A DNA stretch of 64,000 bases, taken from NCBI RefSeq assembly GCF_041103235.1, contig NZ_JBGCUN010000001.1, positions 868,001-932,000 on the forward strand, in the 5' to 3' direction. The translations under genes and the position numbers were made by a program. Of this stretch, positions 49,478 through 59,753 are shown piece by piece; position 1 is the first letter of the stretch, and the number at the start of each line of letters is the position of its first letter. Source of the stretch: Yoonia sp. R2331. GTDB taxonomy: Bacteria; Pseudomonadota; Alphaproteobacteria; Rhodobacterales; Rhodobacteraceae. The notes under the pieces were generated by a model. The model was not told the origin of the DNA and did not search any database. It saw only the letters and a list, made by a program, of their open reading frames with translations.

Positions 49478-50359
49478 ATGAGCGACGAAATCCGGCAGGC
49501 CTTTGCCCATCCATCTGAACGGGCCGAGGCGAGTGCGACCACCCCGTGCGACCGCATTTCGCTGCGTGATTACGTGGTTGAGGTTGAGATCGGTGCGTTT
49601 CAGCAGGAGCGCGGGCATTTGCAGCGGGTGCGGTTCAACGTGGTGGTCGAGGTCAGCCCGCTGACCGGGCCGATTGATGACGATGTGGACCGGATCCTGT
49701 CGTATGACCGGGTGACTGAGGCGATTGGCCACGAGTTGGGCGCGGAGCGGATCAATCTGCTTGAGACATTGGCGGCGCGGGTGGCGGAACGCATCTTGCT
49801 TGAACCGCAAGCGGTGCGGGTGTTTGTGCGGATCGAAAAGCTGGATCGCGGGCCGTTCTCACTGGGGGTGGAAATCGTGCGCAGCCGCGATGGGGCTGCC
49901 CCCGCTGGGCAGGCCCATGAAGAGGCGCCGCATCCGCGTGTGCTGTATCTGTCCAATGCCGCAATTGCCGCCAGCGATGTAGTGGCGCGGATCACGGCTG
50001 CTGTCGCGCGCGGTGCGCCGGTGATTATTTGTGTCGGTGCCGCAGAGGTGGCCGCACCCAAGGCGAGCCATCCGCTGGCGCAGCGCCGCATTGATCTGCT
50101 GGCGATAGAGCAGAACGCCTGGGTGCTGGCCGCGCGCGACCCGCGTTGTCAGGTGGTGGGCACCCGGACAGAGCTGGATTGGGCGATGAAGAACGGCCAG
50201 ATCTGCATCTGGGCACCCAGCAAGATCGTGCTGGACGCGGTTGATGGCCCCAGCGCCAGCCCACGCGATGCCGCCGCGTTGGCGGATTGGTTTGCCACTG
50301 AAATGCAGGCGGTGGAGCTGGTCATGGTGGGCGAGGGCGCAGCGGAGGCGGCGCAATGA
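49478..50359 (+). CDS. folB: Dihydroneopterin aldolase with C-terminal extension
   Basis: Folate-pathway enzyme converting dihydroneopterin to hydroxymethyl-dihydropterin. The N-terminal 30 residues are followed by the FolB domain (about residues 30-145, LRDYVVEVEIGAFQQERG ... FVRIEKLDRGPFSLGVEI). A further 150-residue domain has no recognised function; it is rich in small residues and resembles a Rossmann-like strand-helix pattern (PVIICVGAAEVAAPK). FolB alone is about 120 residues, so this is an extended form. It is coupled to folP by an ATGA overlap. Confidence 0.85.
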   Translation: MSDEIRQAFAHPSERAEASATTPCDRISLRDYVVEVEIGAFQQERGHLQRVRFNVVVEVSPLTGPIDDDVDRILSYDRVTEAIGHELGAERINLLETLAARVAERILLEPQAVRVFVRIEKLDRGPFSLGVEIVRSRDGAAPAGQAHEEAPHPRVLYLSNAAIAASDVVARITAAVARGAPVIICVGAAEVAAPKASHPLAQRRIDLLAIEQNAWVLAARDPRCQVVGTRTELDWAMKNGQICIWAPSKIVLDAVDGPSASPRDAAALADWFATEMQAVELVMVGEGAAEAAQ

Positions 50360-51204
50360 TTGCCGGTGTGTCGCTGGATCGCCCGCAGGTCATGGGCATT
50401 CTGAACGTCACACCCGATAGCTTTTCCGACGGGGGGGATCATCTGGCCGTTGATGACGCTGTGAAGGCGGCGCTGCGGATGCAGGCCGAGGGCGCTGCGT
50501 TTATTGATATTGGCGGCGAAAGCACGCGGCCCGGGGCAGCAGAGGTGCCCGAGGATGCAGAGATTGCACGAGTTGTGCCGGTGATAAAAGCGCTGCGGGC
50601 GCAGAGCGAGGTGGCGATTTCAATTGATACCCGCAAAGCGGCAGTGGCGGCGGCGGCGCTGGAAGCCGGGGCCACTTTTGTCAATGATGTCAGTGCCTTT
50701 CGCTTTGATCCTGATCTGGCAAGTGTGGTGGCCAAGGCGGGTGTGCCGGTTTGTCTGATGCATTCGATTGGCACGCCAGAGACGATGCAGGATCAGGCGG
50801 CTTACGGCGATGTGGTGCAAGAGGTTTATGACCATCTGGCGGAGCGGATTGCCGTCGCCGAGGCGGCAGGCATTGCGCGCGCACAGATCGTGGTGGACCC
50901 CGGCATCGGGTTTGGCAAAACCCTGGCGCATAACCTTGCGCTGATCAAAGGGCTGCACCGGTTTCAGGCGCTGGGCTGTCCGGTTCTGCTGGGAGCCTCG
51001 CGCAAGCGGTTCATTGGCACCATCAGTGGCACAGAGGCGGCCAAGGACCGGTTGGGCGGATCGCTTGCTGTGGCGCTTGAAGGGGTCAGACAGGGGGTGC
51101 AAATCCTGCGGGTTCACGATACCTTTGCCACCAAGCAGGCGATTGATCTGCAACTGGCGATGCAAGGAACGTGGGGCGATGGGCAAGGCATTATTCGGAA
51201 CTGA
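50356..51204 (+). CDS. folP: Dihydropteroate synthase
   Basis: Condenses hydroxymethyl-dihydropterin pyrophosphate with p-aminobenzoate; target of sulfonamides. The 282-residue TIM barrel has the full motif set: [15 protein letters not shown] near residues 13-27, [12 protein letters not shown] near 50-61, [18 protein letters not shown], and the C-terminal GASRKRFIG. It overlaps folB by four bases and glmM by 26 bases, so folB-folP-glmM is one coupled operon. Confidence 0.96.
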   Translation: MIAGVSLDRPQVMGILNVTPDSFSDGGDHLAVDDAVKAALRMQAEGAAFIDIGGESTRPGAAEVPEDAEIARVVPVIKALRAQSEVAISIDTRKAAVAAAALEAGATFVNDVSAFRFDPDLASVVAKAGVPVCLMHSIGTPETMQDQAAYGDVVQEVYDHLAERIAVAEAAGIARAQIVVDPGIGFGKTLAHNLALIKGLHRFQALGCPVLLGASRKRFIGTISGTEAAKDRLGGSLAVALEGVRQGVQILRVHDTFATKQAIDLQLAMQGTWGDGQGIIRN

Positions 51205-52522
51205 CGGGGTACGCGGCAAGGCCAATACATGGCCGATGACGCCGGAACTGGCGCTCAAGATCGGGGCAGCTGCGGGCCGCTATTTCCGCAATGACGGCAG
51301 CAATGGTCATCGGGTGGTGATCGGCAAGGACACGCGGCTGTCGGGCTATATGTTCGAAAACGCGCTGACGGCGGGGCTGACCAGCACCGGCATGAATGTC
51401 TTTCTGCTGGGGCCGATCCCGACGCCTGCGGTCGGCATGCTGACCACAAGCCTGCGCGCAGATGTGGGCATCATGATCAGCGCGAGCCACAATCCGCACC
51501 ATGACAACGGCATCAAGTTCTTTGGACCGGATGGGTTCAAACTGTCGGATGCGGCAGAGGCCGAGATCGAGGGGCTGGTCGCGGGTGAGATTGCGCTGGC
51601 GCAGGCGGAAAACATTGGTCGCGCCAAGCGGATTGATGACGGGCGGTTCCGCTATGCCGAGCGGGTGAAATCGACGGTGCCTGCGGGCATGCGGCTGGAT
51701 GGATTAAAGGTGGTGATCGATTGCGCCAATGGGGCGGCCTACAAAGTCGCACCAGAGGTGTTATGGGAATTGGGGGCGACTGTGATCCCGGTGGGTGTTG
51801 CCCCCAATGGGGTGAACATCAACGCAGGCTGCGGATCCACGGCAACACAGACCGCCGCCGAGACGATTTTGGCCCATGGCGCGGATGTGGGGATTTGTCT
51901 GGATGGCGATGCCGACCGGGTGATGATCCTTGATGAGACCGGGCAAGTGGCTGACGGCGATCAGATCATGGCGCTGATGGCGACCCGTTGGGCCGCAGAA
52001 GAGCGGTTGGCAGGCGGGGCGCTGGTGGCGACGGTGATGTCGAACCTTGGGCTGGAGCGTTATCTTGAGGCGCAGGGCCTGCGGCTGGAGCGCACGGGCG
52101 TCGGCGACCGTTACGTGGTGGAACGGATGCGTGCAGGTGGCTTTAACCTGGGCGGAGAGCAGTCCGGCCATATCGTGATGACCGATTATGCCACCACCGG
52201 TGATGGGCTGTTGGCGGGGTTGCAGTTTCTGGTGGCGATGATCCAGACCGGGCAAAAGGCCAGCGCGCTGAGCCGCAGTTTCGAGACCGTGCCGCAGTTG
52301 TTGAAGAACGTCCGGTTCGGGGCAGAGGCCGCACCCTTGGAGGCAGAGGCCGTGCGCGCGGCGATTGCGGATGCGGAGGCCAAGCTGGCGGGCAAGGGGC
52401 GGTTGTTGATCCGCAAATCCGGCACCGAACCGCTTGTGCGGGTGATGGCAGAATGCGAGGATCCTGTGTTGCTGGAAGCGGTGGTTGACGGGATCGTGGC
52501 CGAGGTTGAGGCCGCGGCCTGA
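51179..52522 (+). CDS. glmM: Phosphoglucosamine mutase
   Basis: Interconverts glucosamine-6-phosphate and glucosamine-1-phosphate on the way to UDP-GlcNAc and peptidoglycan. The 447-residue protein starts [11 protein letters not shown] and carries the phosphoserine loop [12 protein letters not shown] near residue 100, the metal loop DGDADRV near 242, the sugar loop GGEQSGH near 325, and the phosphate site [11 protein letters not shown] near 418. The start at 51179 follows AAGGAA and lies inside folP. A dispersed repeat hairpin lies after the stop and probably serves as terminator. Confidence 0.97.
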   Translation: MGKALFGTDGVRGKANTWPMTPELALKIGAAAGRYFRNDGSNGHRVVIGKDTRLSGYMFENALTAGLTSTGMNVFLLGPIPTPAVGMLTTSLRADVGIMISASHNPHHDNGIKFFGPDGFKLSDAAEAEIEGLVAGEIALAQAENIGRAKRIDDGRFRYAERVKSTVPAGMRLDGLKVVIDCANGAAYKVAPEVLWELGATVIPVGVAPNGVNINAGCGSTATQTAAETILAHGADVGICLDGDADRVMILDETGQVADGDQIMALMATRWAAEERLAGGALVATVMSNLGLERYLEAQGLRLERTGVGDRYVVERMRAGGFNLGGEQSGHIVMTDYATTGDGLLAGLQFLVAMIQTGQKASALSRSFETVPQLLKNVRFGAEAAPLEAEAVRAAIADAEAKLAGKGRLLIRKSGTEPLVRVMAECEDPVLLEAVVDGIVAEVEAAA

Positions 52523-52620
52523 GGTCATTGCGCGGCTGCGCCGCACGACATTTTTCGTGTCCCGAGGGGTGGTGGCAGTGTGACAGGCCCCGGCGGCGGT
52601 GCGTGTGGCAGGTGTTGCAT

Positions 52621-52680
52621 GGGGGCCAGCCCCCGTCCGCTAGGCGGACTCCCCCGGCATATTTTCATTCAAAAGAAAGG
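52621..52680 (+). repeat. Dispersed palindromic repeat, module A (copy 5, two hairpins)
   Basis: GGGGGC-CA-GCCCCC, then GTCCGC-TAG-GCGGAC, then TCCCCC and a diverged tail GGCATATTTTCATTC followed by AAAAGAAAG. The same two hairpins occur at 59693-59722. Between convergent genes, so it may terminate glmM. Confidence 0.8.
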
Positions 52681-53574
52681 GGCAAAGAGCCGTTTGAGGC
52701 TGGGCCATTGGCTGATCGCCAGCCCGGTGAGGATCAGGGCGAGGGCGGCGAAGAACCGCAGGGGAAGGACTTCGTTCAGGATCAGCACGCCAAAGAGGAC
52801 CGACCAGAGCGGGACCTGGTAGTTGACCAATGTCATGAAGACCGATCCCGCGCTGCGGATCACGGCGACCCGCAAAAGTGCCGCCAGTGCGGTAGGGACC
52901 AGCCCGAGGAACAGGATCGCGAGCGTGCTGCGCGGGTCGGCAAGGGTGGGCACGCCTTCGACCAGCAGCATCGCGGGGATCAGGTAGGCGATGCCGACAC
53001 AAAGCCCGATGGTGGCCAGCGCAATGCTGTCAATCGGCGGGCAGCGGCGGGTCAGGATCGAAGAGACCGCGTAAGATAGCGAGGCGGTGATACAGGCCAG
53101 TTGCCCCAAGGAAGCCGTGCTTTGCCCCATGTCCAGCACGCCGGGGCCGATGAGGGTGACGGCCCCGACAAAGCCCAGAAGAACACCGGCGGTTTTGCGG
53201 GCTGAGAGCGGTTCATCCGAGAAGACATGCGCCAGCGGCAGCACAAAAAGCGGAAGGGCGGCCATGGAGATGCCAGCAAAGGCAGAGGCCACGTGTTGCT
53301 GACCCCAACTGAGCAGCGCGAAAGGCAGGGCGGTGTTGAGCGTGCCGATCACCAGCAGATAGAGCGTCAGGCGCGGGGTCCAGGACGGCCAAGGGCGGTC
53401 GAGAGAGCGCATCAGCGCCAGCAGGACCAGAGCACCGAGCGTGGTGCGCGCGCAGGCCACGGTCAGTGGGCCATAGCCACGCAGGGCCAGTGTCACCACC
53501 ATGAAGGTGCCACCCCAGATCAGGCCGAGGGCGAAGATCGAGAGCCAGTTTGCAGGGGTGGGATGCGGTGTCAT
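52669..53574 (-). CDS. DMT-superfamily transporter (EamA)
   Basis: A 301-residue membrane protein of about ten helices in two EamA repeats, each ending in a conserved pattern (first: PLSARKTAGVLLGFVGAVTLIGPG; second: SVLFGVLILNEVLPLRFFAALALILTGLAI). The first half also shows SFAGISMAALPLFVLPLAHVFSDE-type helices. Substrate unknown, likely an amino acid or metabolite exporter. It is a different subgroup from the DMT protein at 29247. Convergent with glmM across a module A repeat that overlaps its last few codons. Confidence 0.9.
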   Translation of the reverse strand: MTPHPTPANWLSIFALGLIWGGTFMVVTLALRGYGPLTVACARTTLGALVLLALMRSLDRPWPSWTPRLTLYLLVIGTLNTALPFALLSWGQQHVASAFAGISMAALPLFVLPLAHVFSDEPLSARKTAGVLLGFVGAVTLIGPGVLDMGQSTASLGQLACITASLSYAVSSILTRRCPPIDSIALATIGLCVGIAYLIPAMLLVEGVPTLADPRSTLAILFLGLVPTALAALLRVAVIRSAGSVFMTLVNYQVPLWSVLFGVLILNEVLPLRFFAALALILTGLAISQWPSLKRLFAPFF

Positions 53575-53643
53575 GGGGCCAGCGGTTGGGGTGGTGTGCC
53601 CCTTGCTAGCCCGGGCGCGGCGCGTGCGCCAGCGGAAGGCCGA

Positions 53644-53916
53644 TTATTTCAGCAGCTGGACAGCGGTGGCGGGCTGGGTGATGGCCTGCAGGTCTTGCGC
53701 GCCGTCGAGGGTTAGCAGGCCAAGTCCGGGCAGCATGGCGCTGCCCCCGATGGTGGCAGTCAGCGTCGGTGTCTGCTGTGGGATCAGATCGTCAAGGGCG
53801 GCGATCTGTGGGGCGGGCACGGCCAGAGAGGGGCCTGACGTGTCATCGGTCAGGTTGCTGGCGCTCAGCGGCGCTGCAAAAAGGCAGAGTGCGAGTGGCA
53901 GAGAAAAACGCAGCAT
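53644..53916 (-). CDS. Small exported protein of unknown function
   Basis: A 90-residue protein with a signal peptide (LRFSLPLALCLFAAPLSA, residues 2-19). The mature 70 residues are rich in Pro, Ala and Thr with no Cys and no recognised motif. The start at 53916 is chosen because the signal peptide begins there. The gene is supported mainly by the signal peptide and its position between two other minus-strand genes; it may be lineage-specific. Confidence 0.6.
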   Translation of the reverse strand: MLRFSLPLALCLFAAPLSASNLTDDTSGPSLAVPAPQIAALDDLIPQQTPTLTATIGGSAMLPGLGLLTLDGAQDLQAITQPATAVQLLK

Positions 53917-54018
53917 GTGGTCACCTTTGGTTCGATCTGAGTGAACTTTGCCGGGGCAATGCGGCAGGAGCATGGCCGCAAGGGTGCAAGACTTTGCCGA
54001 TTTGATGCGGGGGGGCGG

Positions 54019-54642
54019 TCAGCGCCCGGCGCAGGAGACGGCGAGGCTGACCAGGGCCAATGTGGCAACGACCGCCAGGATCACGTCGCCGTGGCCTTGG
54101 CGGCGCGTGCTTGGGGTCGCTGGTGGGGCAGGTTGATCGCGCACCTGGCGCGCGGGGCCATAGCGCAGGGTTGTTGAGGTCGGTGCAAAACCTGCGGAGG
54201 CGAAAAGCCGGGCCGAGCTGTCATTTCCGAACCAGACGGTCGCGGTGAGGTTGTCCCAGTCGTTCGTATCAGCCAAGGCTTTGGCGTGATCGACAAGCGC
54301 ACGGGCGATGCCTTGGCCACGCAGGTCAGGTTGCACGTGAATGTCGTCGATATTGATAAAGGCGGGCGTGCTGCCATCGGGCAGGGTCAGCGGGCTGAGC
54401 GCGATGTAGCCGGCGTACCGGTTGTCGAGGTAGGCCGCAAAGATGCTTGGGCTTTCTTCAAGCGGTTGGCCGTCATGGTCCTGAAACGACTGGGCAAGGC
54501 CAGGGATCACGAGGGATTCCAGATCACCGGTGCTGAAAGCAAAGGGTTGGCGGGCGCGGTGCGCTTCCCACGTGGCGCGCAGGGCGGTCTGGATTTGTGG
54601 GAGAAGTGACGCGGGCGCGGGGCGGATTTCAAGATTGGACAT
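54019..54642 (-). CDS. GNAT acetyltransferase with a C-terminal membrane anchor
   Basis: A 207-residue protein. Residues about 1-165 form a GNAT domain: acetyl-CoA loop DLRGQGIARALVDHAKALAD near 110-130 and the C-terminal VWFGNDSSARLFASAGF. Residues about 184-203 form a hydrophobic segment (VILAVVATLALVSLAV) near the very end, which would anchor the enzyme in the inner membrane with its catalytic part in the cytoplasm. That is unusual for the family. Substrate unknown. It starts 62 bases before ilvC's stop side, in the same direction as ilvC. Confidence 0.82.
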   Translation of the reverse strand: MSNLEIRPAPASLLPQIQTALRATWEAHRARQPFAFSTGDLESLVIPGLAQSFQDHDGQPLEESPSIFAAYLDNRYAGYIALSPLTLPDGSTPAFINIDDIHVQPDLRGQGIARALVDHAKALADTNDWDNLTATVWFGNDSSARLFASAGFAPTSTTLRYGPARQVRDQPAPPATPSTRRQGHGDVILAVVATLALVSLAVSCAGR

Positions 54643-54703
54643 CTGGCCCCCGGTGGTGTGCTGGCCCCGCAAGGGCGGGACCAGCCATGTGTGAGATCAA
54701 AGA

Positions 54704-55741
<1,038 letters not shown>

Positions 55742-55859
55742 TTATCGTGTCTGGCAGCGCTTATAGGCCCCTTTGGCCGGAAGCGCAGTGTTGGTTGCGC
55801 AATTATTTGGGTCGATATGGTAATTGTTATTCGCCAAAAGTCGGGATATTGCGAAATTC

Positions 55860-56315
55860 ATGCTTGATGATGATGACAGACGCATTTTGCGCCGATTGCA
55901 GAATGATCCGGCGATGGCCGTGCCAGACTTGGCGGCAGCCACGGGGCTGAGCCCTGCGCGGGTCAGTCGCCGGTTAGAGAAGCTGCGCGCAAGCGGCGTG
56001 TTACAAGGCGTGGGTGTGGTGATTGACTGGGCAGCACTTGGCTATGCGGTGGCGGTCAGTCTGCGGATCACGCTGGACAAGACCCAACCGCGCGCCTTCG
56101 ATGCCTTTTTGGTGGCCGCTCGGGCGGTGCGTGAGGTGGTCGAAATTCAGACCTTTCTGGGCCGGGTCGATGTGCGGCTGTCGCTGATCGCGAAGGATTT
56201 GCCGGATTATCAGCGGATATACCGCGAAGAGGTTTTGACCCTGCCACATATCGCGGACATCGAGGCGCTGATGACCGTGGCAAGTGTCAAGGATGACAGG
56301 ACGTTGCCGATATGA
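55860..56315 (+). CDS. Lrp/AsnC-family transcriptional regulator (first of a pair)
   Basis: A 151-residue regulator: N-terminal winged helix (MLDDDDRRILRRLQNDPAMAVPDLAAATGLSPARVSRRLEKL) and a C-terminal RAM ligand-binding domain (about residues 65-145). The start at 55860 gives the typical LDDxDxxIL beginning. Such proteins sense amino acids. It diverges from ilvC and overlaps the second Lrp gene by ATGA. Likely controls ilvC or itself; the target is inferred from position. Confidence 0.9.
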   Translation: MLDDDDRRILRRLQNDPAMAVPDLAAATGLSPARVSRRLEKLRASGVLQGVGVVIDWAALGYAVAVSLRITLDKTQPRAFDAFLVAARAVREVVEIQTFLGRVDVRLSLIAKDLPDYQRIYREEVLTLPHIADIEALMTVASVKDDRTLPI

Positions 56316-56764
56316 CGCTGGATGATCTGGACCGCGATCTGTTGCGGCAATTGGTTGAAAACGCAGAGCAATCGACGCAGCGGTTGGGCCAGAAACTAGG
56401 GCTGAGCCAGCCTGCCACTTGGCGGAGGATCAGGCGGCTGCAAGAGGCGGGGGTGATCGCGGGGCGCAGGCTGCGGCTGGACCATGAGGCGCTGGGATTT
56501 GGTGTAACGGTGTTTCTGGGGGTGAAACTTGCCACCAAGGGGCGCGTCAGTCTGGAAGACTTTGAGCGGGCAGTGAGCGGTATCGCTGAGGTGCAATCAG
56601 TTGAACACGTGCTGGGGCTATATGACTATCGCCTGCGGGTCGTGGCGCGCGATCTGGCCGATTTTGAGAGGGTGTTGCGCCGCCGGATCATGACCTTGCC
56701 GGGTGTCGGTGACGTGGAGGCCAATGTGCTGCTGAGCGAAGAACGCCGCCCCGGACCGCTTTGA
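56312..56764 (+). CDS. Lrp/AsnC-family transcriptional regulator (second of a pair)
   Basis: A 150-residue paralogue of the gene it overlaps (ATGA): N-terminal helix-turn-helix LGQKLGLSQPATWRRIRRLQEAGVI and C-terminal RAM domain with EHVLGLYDYRLRVVARDLADFE. Sequence identity between the two is low, so they are not a recent duplication; they may form hetero-oligomers or respond to different amino acids. The control region of the diguanylate cyclase begins directly after it. Confidence 0.9.
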   Translation: MTLDDLDRDLLRQLVENAEQSTQRLGQKLGLSQPATWRRIRRLQEAGVIAGRRLRLDHEALGFGVTVFLGVKLATKGRVSLEDFERAVSGIAEVQSVEHVLGLYDYRLRVVARDLADFERVLRRRIMTLPGVGDVEANVLLSEERRPGPL

Positions 56765-56768
56765 TTTG

Positions 56769-56783
56769 TTAAAATCTTGTTAT
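56769..56783 (+). promoter_or_regulatory. Possible CtrA-like site before the first diguanylate cyclase
   Basis: TTAA, seven bases, TTAT resembles the CtrA consensus TTAA-N7-TTAA with one mismatch. It lies 89 bases before the cyclase start. CtrA controls c-di-GMP enzymes in related bacteria, but a match this short arises by chance often. Confidence 0.25.
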
Positions 56784-56871
56784 GAGTTGTGCGGAAAGAA
56801 ACCGGGGCAATTAAGATTCTGTTGGGGAAGATTTACGTAAGGTGACTGCGCAACAAAGCAGAGGCCCCCTG

Positions 56872-57588
56872 ATGGAAGTCCGGCAACGCAGTGATCTTTG
56901 GAAGTTCGCGATCCTTTTTTCGGCGCTTGAAATGGCGTTTCTGATGATCGTGCAGGTGTTGTACTACCCGCCCGAAATGCACGCCTATATTCTGGCGCGC
57001 GAACCGCTGCTGACGCTGATTATCTCTTTGCCTGTATGCCTTTATCTGGGCGGGCAGATGCACGAAAACTACTTGCGCAAGCAAGAGTTGAAAGCGCTGA
57101 CCGAACGTGACCGGCTGACCCAGGCCGCAACGCGGGACTTCTTTTATGAACGCCTTGCGGCCGAACCGGATGCCTATGGTGTGTCGCTGATGGTGGACAT
57201 TGATTTCTTTAAGAAAGTCAATGACGTCCACGGACATATGGTCGGTGATGCGGTGATCAAGTCAGTGGCCGAAGTGCTGCGCGCCAATTGCCGCGAGATT
57301 GATATTGTCTGCCGGTTTGGCGGCGAGGAATTCGTGATCTTCCTGCACAAGGTCACGCCGGAACAGGGCCGCGATATTGCCGAACGGATGCGCCGGTCTG
57401 TGGCTGCAGCCCCGGTGCGGGTGGGCGATTTGACCGTGGCGGTAACCGTGTCCATTGGCGGATCGCTCAAAGACGCCACTGAGGACATCGACGAAGCCAT
57501 TGGCACAGCAGATGCCGCACTTTATCGCGCAAAGGAAAGCGGTCGGAACCGCACGGTGATGGAGTGGCTGTCACCGCAGGCTGCATGA
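56872..57588 (+). CDS. Membrane-anchored diguanylate cyclase (GGEEF, with I-site)
   Basis: A 238-residue protein with two N-terminal membrane segments (about residues 10-30 and 43-57) and a GGDEF domain (about 75-230). The metal motif is DIDFFKKVND, the active site GGEEF is intact, and the inhibitory I-site RxxD is present as REID five residues upstream. It therefore likely makes c-di-GMP under product feedback. The start at 56872 is chosen because AGAGG lies 8 bases upstream and it aligns with the paralogue's start; an in-frame GTG at 56842 would add ten residues. Followed by a paralogue after 59 bases. Confidence 0.88.
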   Translation: MEVRQRSDLWKFAILFSALEMAFLMIVQVLYYPPEMHAYILAREPLLTLIISLPVCLYLGGQMHENYLRKQELKALTERDRLTQAATRDFFYERLAAEPDAYGVSLMVDIDFFKKVNDVHGHMVGDAVIKSVAEVLRANCREIDIVCRFGGEEFVIFLHKVTPEQGRDIAERMRRSVAAAPVRVGDLTVAVTVSIGGSLKDATEDIDEAIGTADAALYRAKESGRNRTVMEWLSPQAA

Positions 57589-57647
57589 CAGAGGCAGATT
57601 AACCCCTTGGGCACCTATCGCGGCTATATGTGCTATAAGAGGGCGTC

Positions 57648-58385
57648 ATGAAGCTGAAAACCAACTCTGATATCCTGGGCTTTTCCATGCTCGCCACAGC
57701 GTTTGCCTGCGCTGTGGTTGTCCCTGTGATCATGCTGTTGTACCCGCGCGAAGAATGGCTGTGGGAGTTGTCGTTAAGTTTGCTGCTGACCGTCTCGATT
57801 ACCATGTCGTTGATGATTTTCATCGGCAAGAAAATTGTGCATATCAATGAATTGTCAGACGAGCTTCAACGACTTGTCGCGCGCGACAGGCTGACGGATG
57901 TGGCAACGCGCGACCACTTTTACGCAGTCATGGCCGATGCGCCGGATGCTTATGGTGTCTCATTGATGGTTGATATTGATCACTTCAAGGCGGTCAACGA
58001 CACACATGGGCATATCGCAGGGGACGCGGTGATCCGCCGAGTGGCGCGCGTGCTGCAATCCTCTGTCGGGCCGCAGGATATGGTTTGCAGGTTCGGGGGT
58101 GAAGAGTTCGTGATCTTCTTGCACGAAAGCTCTGTCGAGGCGGCGGCCACCGTGGCCGAAATCATAAGGCAGGCGGTTGCGGCAGAGGTGGTCACCTTTG
58201 AAGGTAAGCCATTGACAGTGACGGTGTCGATTGGCGGGTCCTTGCAGGCGCGTTGCGCGGACATTGATGCCGCCATCCGGGATGCGGATGCAGCACTTTA
58301 CCTGGCAAAAGCGCAGGGTCGCAACGGGGTGGTTTTTCATCGCGATCAGCAAGGGTCCGGGGAGGCCTGGAAAGCGGCAGGTTAG
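57648..58385 (+). CDS. Membrane-anchored diguanylate cyclase (GGEEF, I-site lost)
   Basis: A 245-residue paralogue of the preceding gene with the same layout: two membrane segments (about residues 11-31 and 38-59) and a GGDEF domain. DIDHFKAVND and the GGEEF active site are intact, so it should be active. The I-site position reads GPQD instead of RxxD, so product inhibition should be lost. GAGGG precedes the ATG. The tail after the domain (RDQQGSGEAWKAAG) is extra. The pair could give high and limited c-di-GMP output respectively. Confidence 0.88.
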   Translation: MKLKTNSDILGFSMLATAFACAVVVPVIMLLYPREEWLWELSLSLLLTVSITMSLMIFIGKKIVHINELSDELQRLVARDRLTDVATRDHFYAVMADAPDAYGVSLMVDIDHFKAVNDTHGHIAGDAVIRRVARVLQSSVGPQDMVCRFGGEEFVIFLHESSVEAAATVAEIIRQAVAAEVVTFEGKPLTVTVSIGGSLQARCADIDAAIRDADAALYLAKAQGRNGVVFHRDQQGSGEAWKAAG

Positions 58386-58529
58386 GCAAAGGGTCGCTTT
58401 GTGCCCGGCGGCTGGCGCAAGATGAATGCGGTCCGCGACTGGGCCGATAGCTGTTTGCATACCCAAATAGACTTTGCCATCAGCCCGCGCGGAAGGTAGC
58501 CAAAGGCAACCCCAGCGCAGGAGGCATGC

Positions 58530-59666
58530 ATGGACGGCACAGCGAAATCCTCGGTTGATCCCGAAGGCCTGATGGAATTCTCGGTGGTATTCACGGACCG
58601 GTCGCTCAATCACATGAGTAAGGCCTTTCAAGGTGTGATGACCGACATCTCAGCCATGCTGAAAGAGGTCTACAACGCCGATCACGTGGCCGTTGTGCCT
58701 GGTGGCGGCACCTTTGGCATGGAGGCGGTCGCGCGGCAGTTTGGCGCCGGCGCACATACGTTCATCCTGCGCAACGGCTGGTTTTCATACCGCTGGAGCC
58801 AGATTTTCGACGCAGGCCAATTTACCGCGCAGACCACGGTGCTGAAGGCGCGGCAGGCGGGCAATGACAGCCGCGCACCGTTCGCGCCTGCCCCCATTGC
58901 CGAGGTTGTGGATGCGATCAAGGCGGCGAAACCCGATGTGGTTTTTGCCCCGCACGTTGAAACCAGCGCGGGCATCATTCTGCCGGATGACTATCTGCGC
59001 GCGATGGCAGCGGCTGCCCATGAGGTGGGCGCATTGATGGTGCTGGACTGCATCGCCTCGGGCTGTGTCTGGGTCGATATGAAGGATGTGGGCGTTGATG
59101 TGCTGATCTCTGCCCCGCAAAAGGGCTGGTCAGCGACGCCCTGTGCGGGACTGGTGATGCTGTCGGACCGCGCGGCGGCGCGCATGCAAGACACCACATC
59201 CAACAGCTTTGCCGGAGATCTGAAGAAATGGCACGGGATCATGGCGGCCTATGAAGGCGGTGGCCATGCCTATCATGCGACGATGCCAACGGATGGGCTG
59301 CGGGCGTTTCGGGACACGATGATTGAAACGCGGGACTATGGGTTTGACCGGTTGAAAGACGCGCAATGGGCGCTGGGTGACGCGGTGCGCGCGCATTTGG
59401 CGGGCATGGGCGTGCGGTCTGTCGCGGCGGAAGGGTTCGGCGCGCCGGGTGTCGTGGTCAGTTATACCGATGACCCGAACATCCAGAACGGCAGCAAGTT
59501 TGCGGCCCAAGGCATGCAGATTGCCGCAGGTGTGCCGCTTGCCGTCGATGAGCCAGAGGATTTCCGCACCTTCCGGCTGGGGCTGTTTGGGCTGGATAAG
59601 CTTTACGATGTGGACGCGACGCTGGCGCGGTTGCTGCCGGTGGTGGATCAGGTGGTAGGCGGGTAG
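58530..59666 (+). CDS. Class V aminotransferase (alanine/serine-glyoxylate type)
   Basis: A 378-residue PLP enzyme. The pocket VPGGGTFGMEAVARQF is at about residues 57-72, and the PLP lysine is near residue 196 in SAPQKGWSATP. The family (AGXT, SerC-like, serine-glyoxylate aminotransferase) transfers amino groups between serine or alanine and glyoxylate or pyruvate. No serine-cycle genes are nearby, so the exact substrate is open. A dispersed repeat follows its stop and may act as terminator. Confidence 0.88.
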   Translation: MDGTAKSSVDPEGLMEFSVVFTDRSLNHMSKAFQGVMTDISAMLKEVYNADHVAVVPGGGTFGMEAVARQFGAGAHTFILRNGWFSYRWSQIFDAGQFTAQTTVLKARQAGNDSRAPFAPAPIAEVVDAIKAAKPDVVFAPHVETSAGIILPDDYLRAMAAAAHEVGALMVLDCIASGCVWVDMKDVGVDVLISAPQKGWSATPCAGLVMLSDRAAARMQDTTSNSFAGDLKKWHGIMAAYEGGGHAYHATMPTDGLRAFRDTMIETRDYGFDRLKDAQWALGDAVRAHLAGMGVRSVAAEGFGAPGVVVSYTDDPNIQNGSKFAAQGMQIAAGVPLAVDEPEDFRTFRLGLFGLDKLYDVDATLARLLPVVDQVVGG

Positions 59667-59692
59667 GGCGGTGCCCGCCCACCCACCCTTTT

Positions 59693-59753
59693 GGGGGCTT
59701 TGCCCCCGTCCGCTGGGCGGACTCCCCCAGGATTATTTTGGCCAGAAGAAGAG
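59693..59753 (+). repeat. Dispersed palindromic repeat, module A (copy 6, two hairpins)
   Basis: GGGGGC-TTT-GCCCCC, GTCCGC-TGG-GCGGAC, TCCCCC, then the tail AGGATTATTTTGGCCAGAAGAAG. The two hairpins match the copy at 52621 and the tail matches copies at 3738 and 19576. The tail ends exactly at the stop of the monooxygenase on the other strand. Confidence 0.85.
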
